Below are positions 9,848-18,107 of a DNA stretch of 64,000 nt, piece after piece (positions within the stretch are counted from its first letter, which is position 1; the number at the start of each line of letters is the position of its first letter). This DNA is from Hyphomonas sp. Lineage in GTDB: Bacteria > Pseudomonadota > Alphaproteobacteria > Caulobacterales > Hyphomonadaceae. The stretch is from positions 744,001 to 808,000 of the forward strand of contig JACKIK010000001.1 in the NCBI GenBank assembly GCA_020638455.1. The letters run 5' to 3'. Under the pieces are notes generated by a model. It was not told the DNA's origin. It saw nothing but the letters and a program-made list of their open reading frames with translations, and made no database searches. A program made the translations under genes and the position numbers.

Positions 9848-10455
9848 TCGGCGTCGAGCGCTTTCATCAGGCAATCGGCCGGCAGGCCCGGATCGGCCAT
9901 CTCCGGCGCACCGAGATAAGCCGCGGTGCGGCTCAGTGCTTCGGCTTCTGCGGCATCCGCTGCCGCCAGGTCGGCCAGCATGTCATGGCCGGCGCACGAA
10001 ATTCCCTCGACCCGGATCGACCCGTCGGTGGCCTGAGACAGGCGCACGGCATAGGACATTTCAGGGCCCGACGGCACGGCGAGAAAAATGCGTGACGACG
10101 CATCCGGCCCGCCGCGGTCGAGCGAGACGTCATAGACGAGGCCACCTTCGGCCCTGCGAACAGTGAAGCCGGCGAGATCGTGAGCCTGCAGGCCCAGAAG
10201 CCACTGGACCATGGCATGGTTGCGGTCCGCCTTGGCGCGCGCCTGTTTCAGCTCGGCGAAACTGCGCACGAGTTCGGCAAACGGGTCGACATTGGCATCG
10301 GCTTCGGCGCCCGGCACGAACACGCTGGCGGGCGGCAGCAGGCCGGACCCCTTCGGACCGGCCGCGACAGCATATTGTCCGTAGGTGATCGACGCCGTGA
10401 TAGCCGCGGCGATTGCGGCGGACGACACTTTCATCAGCATGGGCAGCTGCAGCAT
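9844..10455 (-). CDS. Predicted exported protein downstream of hupE-like gene
   Basis: The 203-residue product is not a family I recognise. Its start at 10455 has CAGGAGG about 8 nt upstream. An N-terminal hydrophobic stretch (VSSAAIAAAITASITYGQYA) looks like a signal peptide or anchor. The rest has a short helical region (FAELVRSFAELKQARAKADR) and a beta-rich C-terminal half with two cysteines. It lies 44 bp after the HupE-like gene on the same strand, so it is probably the third gene of the ZIP-hupE transcript. A role in metal handling is only guilt by association. Confidence 0.6.
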   Translation of the reverse strand: MLQLPMLMKVSSAAIAAAITASITYGQYAVAAGPKGSGLLPPASVFVPGAEADANVDPFAELVRSFAELKQARAKADRNHAMVQWLLGLQAHDLAGFTVRRAEGGLVYDVSLDRGGPDASSRIFLAVPSGPEMSYAVRLSQATDGSIRVEGISCAGHDMLADLAAADAAEAEALSRTAAYLGAPEMADPGLPADCLMKALDAD

Positions 10456-10499
10456 TTCCGGGGCCTCCTGGCGCGTCGCGAAGGCAGGCCCGGAGCGCG

Positions 10500-11306
10500 T
10501 CAGCCCTGAAGGAAGGCCCTTTCGACCGCCCACCATAGGCCCGCAACCCCTATCAGGAGGGAAACGGGAAGGACGATCAGCGGCCGGTAAAGCTGTTTCC
10601 GGCCAGCACGCGCCAGGATGCCCCTGACAGGCAGGGAAACTGCAAGCGCCATGCCGATCACGCTGAGCTGGCCGACCTCGACGCCGACATTGAAGCCAAT
10701 CAGGGCGGGCCAGAAGATCTCCTGCGGCAAGCCGAGCGCGCCGAAGGCCCCGGCAAAGCCCATGCCGTGGATGAGGCCGAACCCGAAGGCGAGCAGCGGC
10801 CGCCAGGCCTGCATCTCCTTGAAGATGAGATTCTCCGCAGCCGCCCAGGCGATGGTCAGCGCGATCAGCGGCTCGACCACACTGCCCGCCGGCGCGATCA
10901 CCCCCGCCGCCGTCAGGCCCAGCGTCGCCGTGTGCGCGACGGTGAAGGCCGATATCTGCAACAGCAGCGGCCGGACCCGCGTGCTGGCAAGGAACAGGGC
11001 GAGCACGAACAGGATATGGTCGGCGCCGCCGGGAAGGATGTGCTGGAAGCCGATGCCGACATAGAAGACCGCCGTTTCGAGCGGCGAACGGTCCAGGTTG
11101 ACGGTGTCCTTGAGGCTCCTGTCGTCCCCGGCCGTGTCCTCCGGCTTCGTGTCTGCGCTGTCGAGGCGGGCGAGTTCCTGGCACAGTGCCGGGTCCATGC
11201 CGCTGCCATCGGCGCAGAATTCGTCCTGCGGATGGGCAAGTGCGGCCTGCGGCGCCGCGATCAGGACGACGAGCAGGCAGCTGAAGCCGGCCAGCAGCCG
11301 CTTCAT
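10500..11306 (-). CDS. HupE/UreJ family metal transport protein
   Basis: The 268-residue protein has a cleavable signal peptide (MKRLLAGFSCLLVVLIAAPQ, then AALA-HPQDEF). After a short acidic periplasmic segment comes the HupE/UreJ_2 core, whose first helix contains the hallmark GIGFQHILPGGADHILFVLAL with histidines and an aspartate. Further helices include TVAHTATLGL and FGFGLIHGMGFAGAFG. Family members are nickel or other divalent-metal permeases. Its start overlaps the ZIP stop by 4 bp (ATGA), implying translational coupling. Since it sits behind a zinc-type transporter, I infer zinc rather than nickel. Confidence 0.85.
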   Translation of the reverse strand: MKRLLAGFSCLLVVLIAAPQAALAHPQDEFCADGSGMDPALCQELARLDSADTKPEDTAGDDRSLKDTVNLDRSPLETAVFYVGIGFQHILPGGADHILFVLALFLASTRVRPLLLQISAFTVAHTATLGLTAAGVIAPAGSVVEPLIALTIAWAAAENLIFKEMQAWRPLLAFGFGLIHGMGFAGAFGALGLPQEIFWPALIGFNVGVEVGQLSVIGMALAVSLPVRGILARAGRKQLYRPLIVLPVSLLIGVAGLWWAVERAFLQG

Positions 11307-12100
11307 GAAGCGGGCCCCGCCACAGCCGGGGCCGCCTGCCCTGCCGGGTGCGCGTGACCCCCATGGCCCCCGTGCACCGACATGACAGACATGGCGACCG
11401 CCAGCGCGACCCCGGCGCCCAGCGCCAGGAAGGCGCGGCCCGGATGCTCCTCCTGCAGCGGCTCCATCAGCGGCCCCGTCGCCACATAAAGCAGCAGGCC
11501 GGCCGAAAGGGCGAACAGCGTTCCGATCACGTCCGGCGTCAGACCATGGATGAAGGGCGTCGCGATCACAACGCCGAGCGGCGTGGTCAGGCCGGCCGCG
11601 AGGAAGGCCCAGAAGAATGCTTCCTTGCTGGAGAAACTGTGGCGGCGGAGGATGGCAAAGGCGATCACGCCCTCCGGAAACTCATGCACCATCAGCGACA
11701 TGGCGGTATAGACCCCGGCCGTGAAACTGCCCGCAAACGTCACCGCATAGATGATGCCGTCCATGAAGGAGTGAAGCGCCACCGCAGCCATGGGCGTGAC
11801 GGCAGCGGCGCGGCCCCGGTCCGCCGATTCCGGAAAGGCTGCGGCCGTTCCCCGCTCGAGCAGAAGGCCCGCATAGAAGCCGATGGTCAGGAAGACCGGC
11901 GCATTCCGCGACAGCTCCATGGACTCGGGGGCAATATGAAGCAGGCTCAGCGTCAGCAGCATGCCGCCCGCAGCCAAGGCGAACAGGCCCGAATAGCGGG
12001 CGCTCCAGTCGCCGCTCCAGTAGACGGTCATCAGGCCCGCCGTGGTGACGAGCGCGGCCATCAAGCCAAAGAAATAGGGCGCTTGCACGGATTCGAGCAT
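11303..12100 (-). CDS. ZIP family metal transporter
   Basis: The 265-residue protein has about eight hydrophobic helices. Diagnostic ZIP motifs are present: VALHSFMDGIIYAVTF in helix 4 and LMVHEFPEGVIAFAIL in helix 5, which form the binuclear metal site. The C-terminal tail is histidine-rich (SVHGGHGGHAH). ZIP proteins import zinc or similar divalent ions into the cytoplasm. I used the ATG at 12100; no strong ribosome-binding site is visible, and longer in-frame starts up to about 12190 would overlap the divergent promoter. It heads the leftward operon with the HupE-like gene and diverges from the ZrgA-like gene. Confidence 0.85.
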   Translation of the reverse strand: MLESVQAPYFFGLMAALVTTAGLMTVYWSGDWSARYSGLFALAAGGMLLTLSLLHIAPESMELSRNAPVFLTIGFYAGLLLERGTAAAFPESADRGRAAAVTPMAAVALHSFMDGIIYAVTFAGSFTAGVYTAMSLMVHEFPEGVIAFAILRRHSFSSKEAFFWAFLAAGLTTPLGVVIATPFIHGLTPDVIGTLFALSAGLLLYVATGPLMEPLQEEHPGRAFLALGAGVALAVAMSVMSVHGGHGGHAHPAGQAAPAVAGPAS

Positions 12101-12163
12101 GAAGTCTGGGCACCCGACCGGCGTGTGGACGCCGGCACTCCCCCTGAGTTCCGGCCTTGAAAA

Positions 12164-12182
12164 AATGTAATATAGTATCATT
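12164..12182. promoter_or_regulatory. Candidate Zur box in the divergent zinc-island promoter
   Basis: AATGTAATATAGTATCATT is an imperfect inverted repeat with perfect AATG/CATT ends. Its left half AATGTAATA differs at one base from the AATGTTATA half-site of the proteobacterial Zur consensus; the right half is weaker. It overlaps AT-rich promoter-like sequence (TTGAAA at 12157) between the ZIP and ZrgA-like genes. This is an inference from motif and gene content. Confidence 0.5.
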
Positions 12183-12251
12183 ATCACGATGGCGACAAAA
12201 ATCTTGACCTTTTCGCACTTATCCAGAGTTTGGCGCCCGGGAGGCTCCGAC

Positions 12252-12902
12252 ATGACATCCAGCCAGACTCGACACCTGATTTCCGCCCTTGCGGCGACCG
12301 GCCTCGCGGCCCTGCTCGCCGCCTGCGGGCCGGCCGACAAGCCCTACGAACCTTCCGAGGATGATGGCCCCGAGGCCGCAGCGGCGGTGGAATATGAGGG
12401 CGTGCCGGAAACCGGCTTTGCCGATGAAAGCCCGGCCGCCGGCGAAGACCCGGACGCCGACCCTGACCTTGCCGCCGAAGAAGGTCACACGGGCGAGCCG
12501 CACGAGCACGGCTCCGGCGAGCTGTCGGTCACCCGCGACGAGGATTTCCTGACCCTGACGCTCGACGCACCGCTCGCGAATTTCGGTGTCGAGGAAGCTG
12601 CCCCGCCGAGCGATACCGAGGCCGAGAAATATGCCGAAGGCATTGCCGAGCCGATGGGCCCCACGAGCTGTGAGGAGAACGAGCGGTCGGTCACGACGCG
12701 CGTCGACGAGGGCGGGCACAGCGCAATGACGATTTCGGTCGTCTGGCGCTGCGCGAAGATCGACCGGATCGAGGGCCTGCGCATCAATGCCTTCTCCCTC
12801 TATCCCGGCTTCCACAAGATCGAGGCCGTCTATCTTGGCCCGGATGGCCAGCAGGCGGCACAGGAACTGACAGCGGATAATGCCGAACTTGACTTCGACT
12901 GA
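12252..12902 (+). CDS. ZrgA-like (DUF2796) zinc-associated lipoprotein
   Basis: The 216-residue protein has a lipoprotein signal ending LLAAC-GP. A long acidic linker (PSEDDGPEAA through DADPDLAAEE) leads into EPHEHGSGELSVTRDEDFL, the H-x-HG-x-x-x-L opening of the DUF2796/ZrgA domain; the rest of that domain continues to the end. ZrgA proteins are periplasmic and belong to Zur-controlled zinc-acquisition clusters with an ABC ATPase and permease. Those are exactly the next two genes. GGGAGG lies a few bases before the ATG at 12252. The +2 residue is Gly, so outer-membrane sorting is possible. Confidence 0.78.
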   Translation: MTSSQTRHLISALAATGLAALLAACGPADKPYEPSEDDGPEAAAAVEYEGVPETGFADESPAAGEDPDADPDLAAEEGHTGEPHEHGSGELSVTRDEDFLTLTLDAPLANFGVEEAAPPSDTEAEKYAEGIAEPMGPTSCEENERSVTTRVDEGGHSAMTISVVWRCAKIDRIEGLRINAFSLYPGFHKIEAVYLGPDGQQAAQELTADNAELDFD

Positions 12903-12914
12903 GGCGCCGCGCGG

Positions 12915-13610
12915 ATGAGCGATGCCGCAATTGCCATAGAGGCCCTGCGCTTTGCCTGGCCGGGCCATCCGCCCGCGCTCGACATCGACAGCTTCACCAT
13001 GGCCCGCGGCGAAAGGCTGTTCCTGCGCGGACCGTCCGGGTCCGGAAAATCCACCCTGCTTGGCCTGATTGCCGGCGTGCTGCAGCCAGCGGCCGGGCGC
13101 ATCGAGGTTCTGGGCCGCGACATGTCGGCCCTCTCCGCTGCGGCGCGGGACCGGGTGCGGGCCGACCATCTCGGCGTCATCTTCCAGATGTTCAACCTGG
13201 TGCCGTACCTTTCGGTGACCGGTAATGTGACGCTGCCGCTCCTGTTCTCGCCGGTGCGGCGCAAGACCGTGGGGGACGATGCCGAGGGCGAAGCCCGCCG
13301 CCTGCTGGACCGGCTCGGCCTGTCCGATCCAGGGCTGCTGAACCGGCGCGTGTCGGACCTGTCGGTCGGCCAGCAGCAGCGGGTCGCCGCCGCGCGAGCC
13401 CTGATCGGCGGGCCGGACATCGTGATTGCCGATGAGCCGACCTCGGCCCTCGACAGCGATGCGCGGGACCGGTTCATCGAACTCCTCAGCGAGGAAGCCG
13501 CCCGCACCGGCGCCGCCCTGCTTTTCGTCAGCCATGATCGAAGTCTCGCGAGCCATTTCAGCCGCGCGGTGGATCTCGGCGAAATCAACCATGCACAGGT
13601 GGCCGCATGA
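12915..13610 (+). CDS. ABC transporter ATP-binding protein (LolD/MacB type)
   Basis: The 231-residue single ABC domain has Walker A GPSGSGKST, the Q-loop in GVIFQMFNLVPYLSV, signature LSVGQQQR, Walker B IVIADEPTSALD and the switch histidine in LLFVSHD. The FNLVPYLSV region marks the LolD/MacB branch that partners FtsX-like permeases. The next gene is such a permease, overlapping by 4 bp (ATGA). Because a ZrgA-like lipoprotein lies upstream, it probably powers a zinc-related step rather than general lipoprotein export. Confidence 0.9.
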   Translation: MSDAAIAIEALRFAWPGHPPALDIDSFTMARGERLFLRGPSGSGKSTLLGLIAGVLQPAAGRIEVLGRDMSALSAAARDRVRADHLGVIFQMFNLVPYLSVTGNVTLPLLFSPVRRKTVGDDAEGEARRLLDRLGLSDPGLLNRRVSDLSVGQQQRVAAARALIGGPDIVIADEPTSALDSDARDRFIELLSEEAARTGAALLFVSHDRSLASHFSRAVDLGEINHAQVAA

Positions 13611-14872
13611 GGGCGCTTCTCTCGCTTGCCTGGAAGAGCCTTCTGAACCGCAAGGGCTCCGTCCTGCTGACCCTGTTCGCCGTGGCCCTGTCGGTGGCGC
13701 TGTTCGTCGGCGTCGACAAGGCGCGGACCGGCGCGCGCGAAGGCTTCGGCAATACGATCTCCGGCACCGACCTCATCATCGGCGCACCGACCGGCAGCAT
13801 CAACCTGCTGCTGTATTCCGTGTTCAGGATGGGCAATGCGACGGCGGAGATTTCCTGGCCAACCTATGAGAAGCTCGCCGCGCGCGACGATATTGCCTGG
13901 ACCGTGCCGATTTCTCTCGGCGACAGCCATCGCGGCTTCCGCGTGCTCGGCACCAACCACTCCTATTTCGAACACTACAAGTATGGCCACAACGAACCCC
14001 TCCGGATGGCTGAAGGCAAGGAATTCGACGATCTGTTCGATGCCGTCATCGGCGCTGATGTGGCGCGCGAACTCGGCTACACGGTCGGCACGGAGATCGT
14101 GCTCTCGCACGGCCTTGGCAGCGATTTCGGCAGCGGGCACGAGAACCGGCCCTTCCGCGTCTCCGGCATCCTCGCGCCGACTGGCACGCCGGTCGACCGC
14201 ACCGTTCATGTGTCGCTGGAAGCGATCACAGCCATCCATGTCGGCTGGGAGAGCGGGGCGAAGAACCCGATGTCCGATTCCATCAGTACAGAGACGATCC
14301 GCAGCTTCAACCTGACACCGAAGTCGATCACCGCCGTTTTCGCGGGCCTCAGGCAGAAGGGCACGATCCTGCGCACGCGGCGCGAGATCAACACCAACAA
14401 GGGCGAACCGCTGATGGCGATCATTCCCGGCCAGGCGCTCGCCGAACTCTGGAGTGTCACCGCCATGGCGGAGCGGGCGCTGATGGCGGTGTCCATCTTC
14501 GTCATCGCCGTCGGCGTCGTCTCGATCCTCACCTCCATCCTCACCAGCCTGAACGAGCGGCGACGGGAGATGTCGATCCTGCGGGCCGTCGGCGCCCGGC
14601 CGGGGCACATATTCGGCCTGCTGACGCTGGAGGCCGGTCTGATCGGCTTTTTCGGCGCCTCGCTCGGCATTGTGATCGTGCACGTGCTGATCGCCATTGC
14701 CGGGCCGCTGGTCAGCGAACGCTATGGCATTTCGCTGGGCGGCACCGGGCCGGGCCTGTTCGATCTCGGCGTGCTGGGCGCGGTCACGCTCGCTTCCCTG
14801 CTTGCCGGGGCGGTCCCGGCCTGGGCTGCCTTCCGCCGTTCCCTTGCCGACGGCCTGTCCGTGCGGCTGTAG
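13607..14872 (+). CDS. FtsX/MacB-like ABC transporter permease
   Basis: The 421-residue protein has the architecture of the MacB-PCD/FtsX family. An N-terminal helix (SVLLTLFAVALSVALFVGVD) is followed by a periplasmic domain of about 240 residues. Three C-terminal helices follow, around ALMAVSIFVIAVGVVSILTS, LIGFFGASLGIVIVHVLIAI and GVLGAVTLASLLAGAVPAW. The cytoplasmic coupling segment NERRREMSILRAVGARPGHI is characteristic. These mechanotransmitter permeases do not usually form a solute channel, so the system may extract or remodel envelope components, possibly metal-binding proteins. It is translationally coupled to the ATPase gene before it. Confidence 0.88.
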   Translation: MRALLSLAWKSLLNRKGSVLLTLFAVALSVALFVGVDKARTGAREGFGNTISGTDLIIGAPTGSINLLLYSVFRMGNATAEISWPTYEKLAARDDIAWTVPISLGDSHRGFRVLGTNHSYFEHYKYGHNEPLRMAEGKEFDDLFDAVIGADVARELGYTVGTEIVLSHGLGSDFGSGHENRPFRVSGILAPTGTPVDRTVHVSLEAITAIHVGWESGAKNPMSDSISTETIRSFNLTPKSITAVFAGLRQKGTILRTRREINTNKGEPLMAIIPGQALAELWSVTAMAERALMAVSIFVIAVGVVSILTSILTSLNERRREMSILRAVGARPGHIFGLLTLEAGLIGFFGASLGIVIVHVLIAIAGPLVSERYGISLGGTGPGLFDLGVLGAVTLASLLAGAVPAWAAFRRSLADGLSVRL

Positions 14873-14914
14873 GGCACAGCCGAAGGCGGCTGGTCGCCCC
14901 TCCCCTCAACGCGT

Positions 14915-15619
14915 ATGAAACCTCACATGAAACAGCTGATCCTCCCCGCACTGCTTGCCTCCCTCACCCTCGCGCCCGCCTGCAGCAAGGCGCCTCCGCC
15001 CGCCACGCCGGCCGCTTCTGAAGCGCCTGCCGCCGACGCCCCCACCGCCGACGGGCCGAAAGTCGGCGACAAGATCGGGACCAGCGAAGCCGAGCAGGCC
15101 GCCGCCGACACGGGCATCGCCGCAAAGGCCGCCGAGGCCCTCCGGAAGGAAGAGGAAATCAAGGCCCGCGGCGTCACCACGATCGGCTGGGAAGACCTGA
15201 TGCCGGAAGGCGAACAGGAACGCCTGCAGAAGATGTACGCCGCAGAGCTCGCCAAGGCCTATTCGATTGCCGAAGGCTCGGCCGGCGATGCGCCGGTACA
15301 GATCGGCTCGTTCAATACGGACGACACCTATGACGGCAAGAAGATCCGCATTCCCGGCTACACGGTGCCGTTCTCCTACGACGCCAAGGCGAAGATCTCG
15401 GAATTCCTGCTGGTGCCCTATTTCGGCGCCTGCATCCACGCCCCGCCGCCGCCGCCCAACCAGACCATTTTCGTGCGCACCGAGACGCCGGTGCCGCTGA
15501 AGGACCTGCCACAGGCCGTCTGGGTGGAAGGCACGCTTCATGCAGAGAAGCAGGAAAGCGATCTTGCGGATGCAGCCTATGTCATCGACATGAGCCTGCT
15601 GGAGAAATACGAGTACTGA
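14915..15619 (+). CDS. DUF3299 lipoprotein of the zinc island
   Basis: The 234-residue protein has a lipobox LAPAC-S and an Ala/Pro-rich linker. Then comes a DUF3299 domain seen in GKKIRIPGYTVPFSYDAKAK and in EFLLVPYFGACIHAPPPPPN, with one conserved Cys. DUF3299 proteins recur beside ZrgA-like, LolD-like and FtsX-like genes, so this is the fourth gene of the rightward operon, 42 bp after the permease. The biochemical role is unknown. An internal ATG at 14927 (MKQLILPALL) is an equally good start. The +2 residue is Ser. Confidence 0.78.
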   Translation: MKPHMKQLILPALLASLTLAPACSKAPPPATPAASEAPAADAPTADGPKVGDKIGTSEAEQAAADTGIAAKAAEALRKEEEIKARGVTTIGWEDLMPEGEQERLQKMYAAELAKAYSIAEGSAGDAPVQIGSFNTDDTYDGKKIRIPGYTVPFSYDAKAKISEFLLVPYFGACIHAPPPPPNQTIFVRTETPVPLKDLPQAVWVEGTLHAEKQESDLADAAYVIDMSLLEKYEY

Positions 15620-15640
15620 ACGGACAGGCTGAATCGGATA

Positions 15641-15727
15641 TGGTGCCCCTGGCCGGACTCGAACCGGCACTCTGTTGCCAGAAACGGATTTTGAATCCGT
15701 CGCGTCTACCAATTCCGCCACAGAGGC
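15641..15727 (-). tRNA. tRNA-Leu (anticodon CAA)
   Basis: The minus strand begins GCCTCTG, which pairs with CAGGGGC before an encoded A-CCA end. The anticodon stem ACGGA/TCCGT encloses TTCAAAA, giving anticodon CAA for UUG codons. The long variable arm and the T-loop GGTTCGAGTCC fit a class II leucine tRNA of 87 nt. Confidence 0.95.
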
Positions 15728-15805
15728 CCTTATCGGGAAGGCACCTCCTGCCCGAGGACCGGCGGCCCGTCAATCTCGCCCGTGCGGCACGGATTAAGGA
15801 CGATC

Positions 15806-16453
15806 ATGACCCAGACGACCGCCACAGCGCCCGGCCCTGACCGCACCCTGCTGCAGACCATCGAAGAGATGGCGAACGGGGCGCCGGAACAGGGCTACAC
15901 GCTGCGCGAAATCCTCGACCAGCTGGACGAGAGTGCATTCGGCGCCGGCCTGTTCCTCCTCGCCCTGCCCTGCTGCATTCCGTTCCTCTATGGCGTGCCG
16001 CAGGTCGTGGCGCTGCCGATGATGGCGCTGGCGATCCAGATGATGCTAGGCCGCGAACAGCCCTGGCTGCCGTCAAAGCTCGCCGCCCGCACCATCGACA
16101 AGGCCGGACTTGTGGACACCGCGAAAGGCGGACGGAAATGGCTGGGCTGGGTGGAGATATTCTCCCGTCCGAGGCTGACCTTCCTGACTGGCCCTCGCTC
16201 CGAGCGCATCGTCGGGGCCTTCCTGGTGTTCTTCTGCAGCTCGATCCTGGTGCCGCTGCCCCTGACCAATACGACGCCCGGCATCGCCGTGGCGCTGGCG
16301 GCCTTCGGGCTGATCAACCGGGACGGGCTGCTGGTGGTGCTGGGCTGCCTCCTCGGTTTCGTCTGGGTGTCGGCGCTGCTGGTGCTCGGGCCGACCGCGC
16401 TGCTGGCGGCGGTGCACCTGGGCAAGGACTGGCTGACAGGCCTCATCTCGTGA
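15806..16453 (+). CDS. ExoD family exopolysaccharide-associated membrane protein
   Basis: The 215-residue protein matches the ExoD family. The cytoplasmic N-terminal part (LREILDQLDESAFGAGLFLL) runs into FLLALPCCIPFLYGVPQVVA, then PMMALAIQMMLGREQPWLP. Later helices are SERIVGAFLVFFCSSILVPL and LVVLGCLLGFVWVSALLVLG. ExoD was found in Sinorhizobium as a gene affecting exopolysaccharide and alkali tolerance; its molecular role is unclear. The ATG at 15806 has AAGGA at 15796-15800. The upstream in-frame start at 15782 has no support. Confidence 0.85.
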   Translation: MTQTTATAPGPDRTLLQTIEEMANGAPEQGYTLREILDQLDESAFGAGLFLLALPCCIPFLYGVPQVVALPMMALAIQMMLGREQPWLPSKLAARTIDKAGLVDTAKGGRKWLGWVEIFSRPRLTFLTGPRSERIVGAFLVFFCSSILVPLPLTNTTPGIAVALAAFGLINRDGLLVVLGCLLGFVWVSALLVLGPTALLAAVHLGKDWLTGLIS

Positions 16454-16501
16454 CGCTGCGCCGCACTTCACCGATCCGGGCTGCGTGCTAGCGTGCGGGC
16501 C

Positions 16502-17020
16502 ATGTCGATCCTTCGTTCCCTGCTAAAGGACTGGCAGTGGCCGGTAACGGCCATACTGGTGTCCGCATTGATGCTGGCGGCCGCGCACGGGTTCGAGATT
16601 TTCGCGAAGCTGTATCCCTGCCCGCTCTGCCTCCGCCAGCGGGAAGTCTACTGGGCGCTGATCGCCATGGCGGTGACCGGCCTCATCCTGTGGAAACTGA
16701 AGCCGTCGCTGCGCTTCCTGGTGGCGCTGAACGTGCTGATCGGCCTCGTTTTCGGGGTCGGCACCGTGGTGGCCTTCTTTCATGCAGGGGTCGAATGGGG
16801 CATTTTCCCGCCGCCGACGGGCTGCGCGGGCGAAGCCAATATCGACCTGATGAATATCGGCCCGCTCGACAAGCCGATGACCGTGCCGTCCTGCACCGAT
16901 GCGCCCTTCTACGTGCTGGGCCTGTCCATGGCCGGGTGGAACGGCGTTGTCTCCACCCTCCTCGCGGCGCTCAGTTTCGTTGCTGCCGGGGCCACCTATC
17001 GCGGGCGGCTGGCCGTCTAG
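16502..17020 (+). CDS. dsbB: Disulfide bond formation protein DsbB
   Basis: The 172-residue protein has four hydrophobic helices. The quinone-proximal pair C40-x-x-C43 lies in KLYPCPLCLRQRE, and the second periplasmic pair is C107 (PPPTGC) and C130 (VPSCTD). This is the pattern of DsbB, which reoxidises DsbA and passes electrons to ubiquinone in the inner membrane. No dsbA gene is nearby. ATG at 16502 is preferred over an in-frame GTG at 16493. The stop overlaps the convergent epimerase stop through a shared CTAG. Confidence 0.9.
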   Translation: MSILRSLLKDWQWPVTAILVSALMLAAAHGFEIFAKLYPCPLCLRQREVYWALIAMAVTGLILWKLKPSLRFLVALNVLIGLVFGVGTVVAFFHAGVEWGIFPPPTGCAGEANIDLMNIGPLDKPMTVPSCTDAPFYVLGLSMAGWNGVVSTLLAALSFVAAGATYRGRLAV

Positions 17021-18039
17021 ATCACTTTCAGGTCGATCAGGCTGCGCGCGCCGTCGACGATGGCCTCTTCTTCCGATCGTGGCGTCCACCCCAGCACGCG
17101 CCGGGCCTTCTCGTTCGAGACATGGCGCTCGCGGCCGAGTTCGGGGATCAGCTGGCGCACGGGCGGATTGATCAGGGTCATCGCCTTCAGCACCCAGTTC
17201 GGCAGCGTGCCCTTCGGCAGCTTCTTCGCATAGGCGGGGAAGCTCGCACGCAGGACATCAGCCACCTCCGACATCCACATGAAGCGGCCAGCGGCAAGGA
17301 ACCGCTCCCCTGCCGCCTCCGGAGCGGTCATGGCCCGCAGGTGTGCGTCGGCAACATCGCGCACGTCCACCACGCAGAAGCCCACATTCGGTGAGGCCGG
17401 CACCTTTCCTGTCAGCAGCTGGGTCAGGATTTCCAGCGAGCCCGAAAGATCCCCGCTCATCACCGGTCCGAGCACCGCGGACGGGTTGATGACGGCAAGT
17501 TCAAGGCCCTTCCCTTCACCTTTGACGTAATCCCACGCGGCCCGCTCCGCGATCGTCTTGGAGCGGGTATAGGCCGTGTTGTCCCTGAGATTGTCGGGGT
17601 TCGACCAGTGCGCCTCGGTCAGTGGATTGGGCCGCGCATCGCCCCAGCCATAGGCAATGGCGGCCATGGACGAAGTCATCACGACGCGCTTCACGCCCGC
17701 CGCCTTGGCCGCTTTCAGCACGCGCAGGGCACCGTCGCGGGCAGGCCGGATCAGTTCCTGCGGGTCTTTCGGGATGGTTGCCGGAAACGGCGAGGCGACG
17801 TGCTGGACATAGTCCACCCCGTCCACGGCCTCGGCCCAGCCCTTGTCGCCGTTGAGATCGGCCTCGACGATGGGCACGTGCCGCGGCTTGCCGGCATAGG
17901 CGCTCAGCACCCTGTCGAGCTCCGGCCCCCGCGAGGCCGAGCGCGCCGTACCCCGCACGTCATGACCCGCCTCGAGCAGCTGGTGAATGACGTGACCTGC
18001 GATGAATCCGGTCGCGCCGGTAACAAGAACCCTGGCCAT
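17017..18039 (-). CDS. NAD-dependent epimerase/dihydroflavonol-reductase-like protein
   Basis: The 340-residue protein is an extended short-chain dehydrogenase. The Rossmann motif GATGFIAGHVIHQLL opens the chain. The active site has the serine in VVMTSSMAAIAYG and the Tyr-x-x-x-Lys in NTAYTRSKTIAERAAW. The domain order resembles dihydroflavonol 4-reductase and 3-beta-HSD-like enzymes, which reduce ketones or aldehydes with NAD(P)H. The physiological substrate is unknown. GGGAGA lies before the ATG at 18039. A perfect 14-bp inverted repeat just upstream (18056-18094) is probably its operator. Confidence 0.85.
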   Translation of the reverse strand: MARVLVTGATGFIAGHVIHQLLEAGHDVRGTARSASRGPELDRVLSAYAGKPRHVPIVEADLNGDKGWAEAVDGVDYVQHVASPFPATIPKDPQELIRPARDGALRVLKAAKAAGVKRVVMTSSMAAIAYGWGDARPNPLTEAHWSNPDNLRDNTAYTRSKTIAERAAWDYVKGEGKGLELAVINPSAVLGPVMSGDLSGSLEILTQLLTGKVPASPNVGFCVVDVRDVADAHLRAMTAPEAAGERFLAAGRFMWMSEVADVLRASFPAYAKKLPKGTLPNWVLKAMTLINPPVRQLIPELGRERHVSNEKARRVLGWTPRSEEEAIVDGARSLIDLKVI

Positions 18040-18055
18040 TGAGGTCTCCCTGATT

Positions 18056-18094
18056 TGTTGTGAATGATGAACGTATTTTACATCATTCACAACA
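18056..18094. promoter_or_regulatory. Perfect 14-bp inverted repeat, probable operator
   Basis: TGTTGTGAATGATG (18056-18069) and CATCATTCACAACA (18081-18094) are exact reverse complements separated by 11 AT-rich bases. The repeat lies 17 bp upstream of the epimerase start and past the DMT transporter stop. There is no T-run, so an operator is more likely than a terminator. Confidence 0.65.
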
Positions 18095-18107
18095 GGAAAA
18101 CGGGTGG

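Noticed and set aside
12830..14683. 617-codon frame antisense to the zinc-island ATPase and permease
   Set aside because: It spans two unrelated sense genes and has no ribosome-binding site, so it is a shadow frame.
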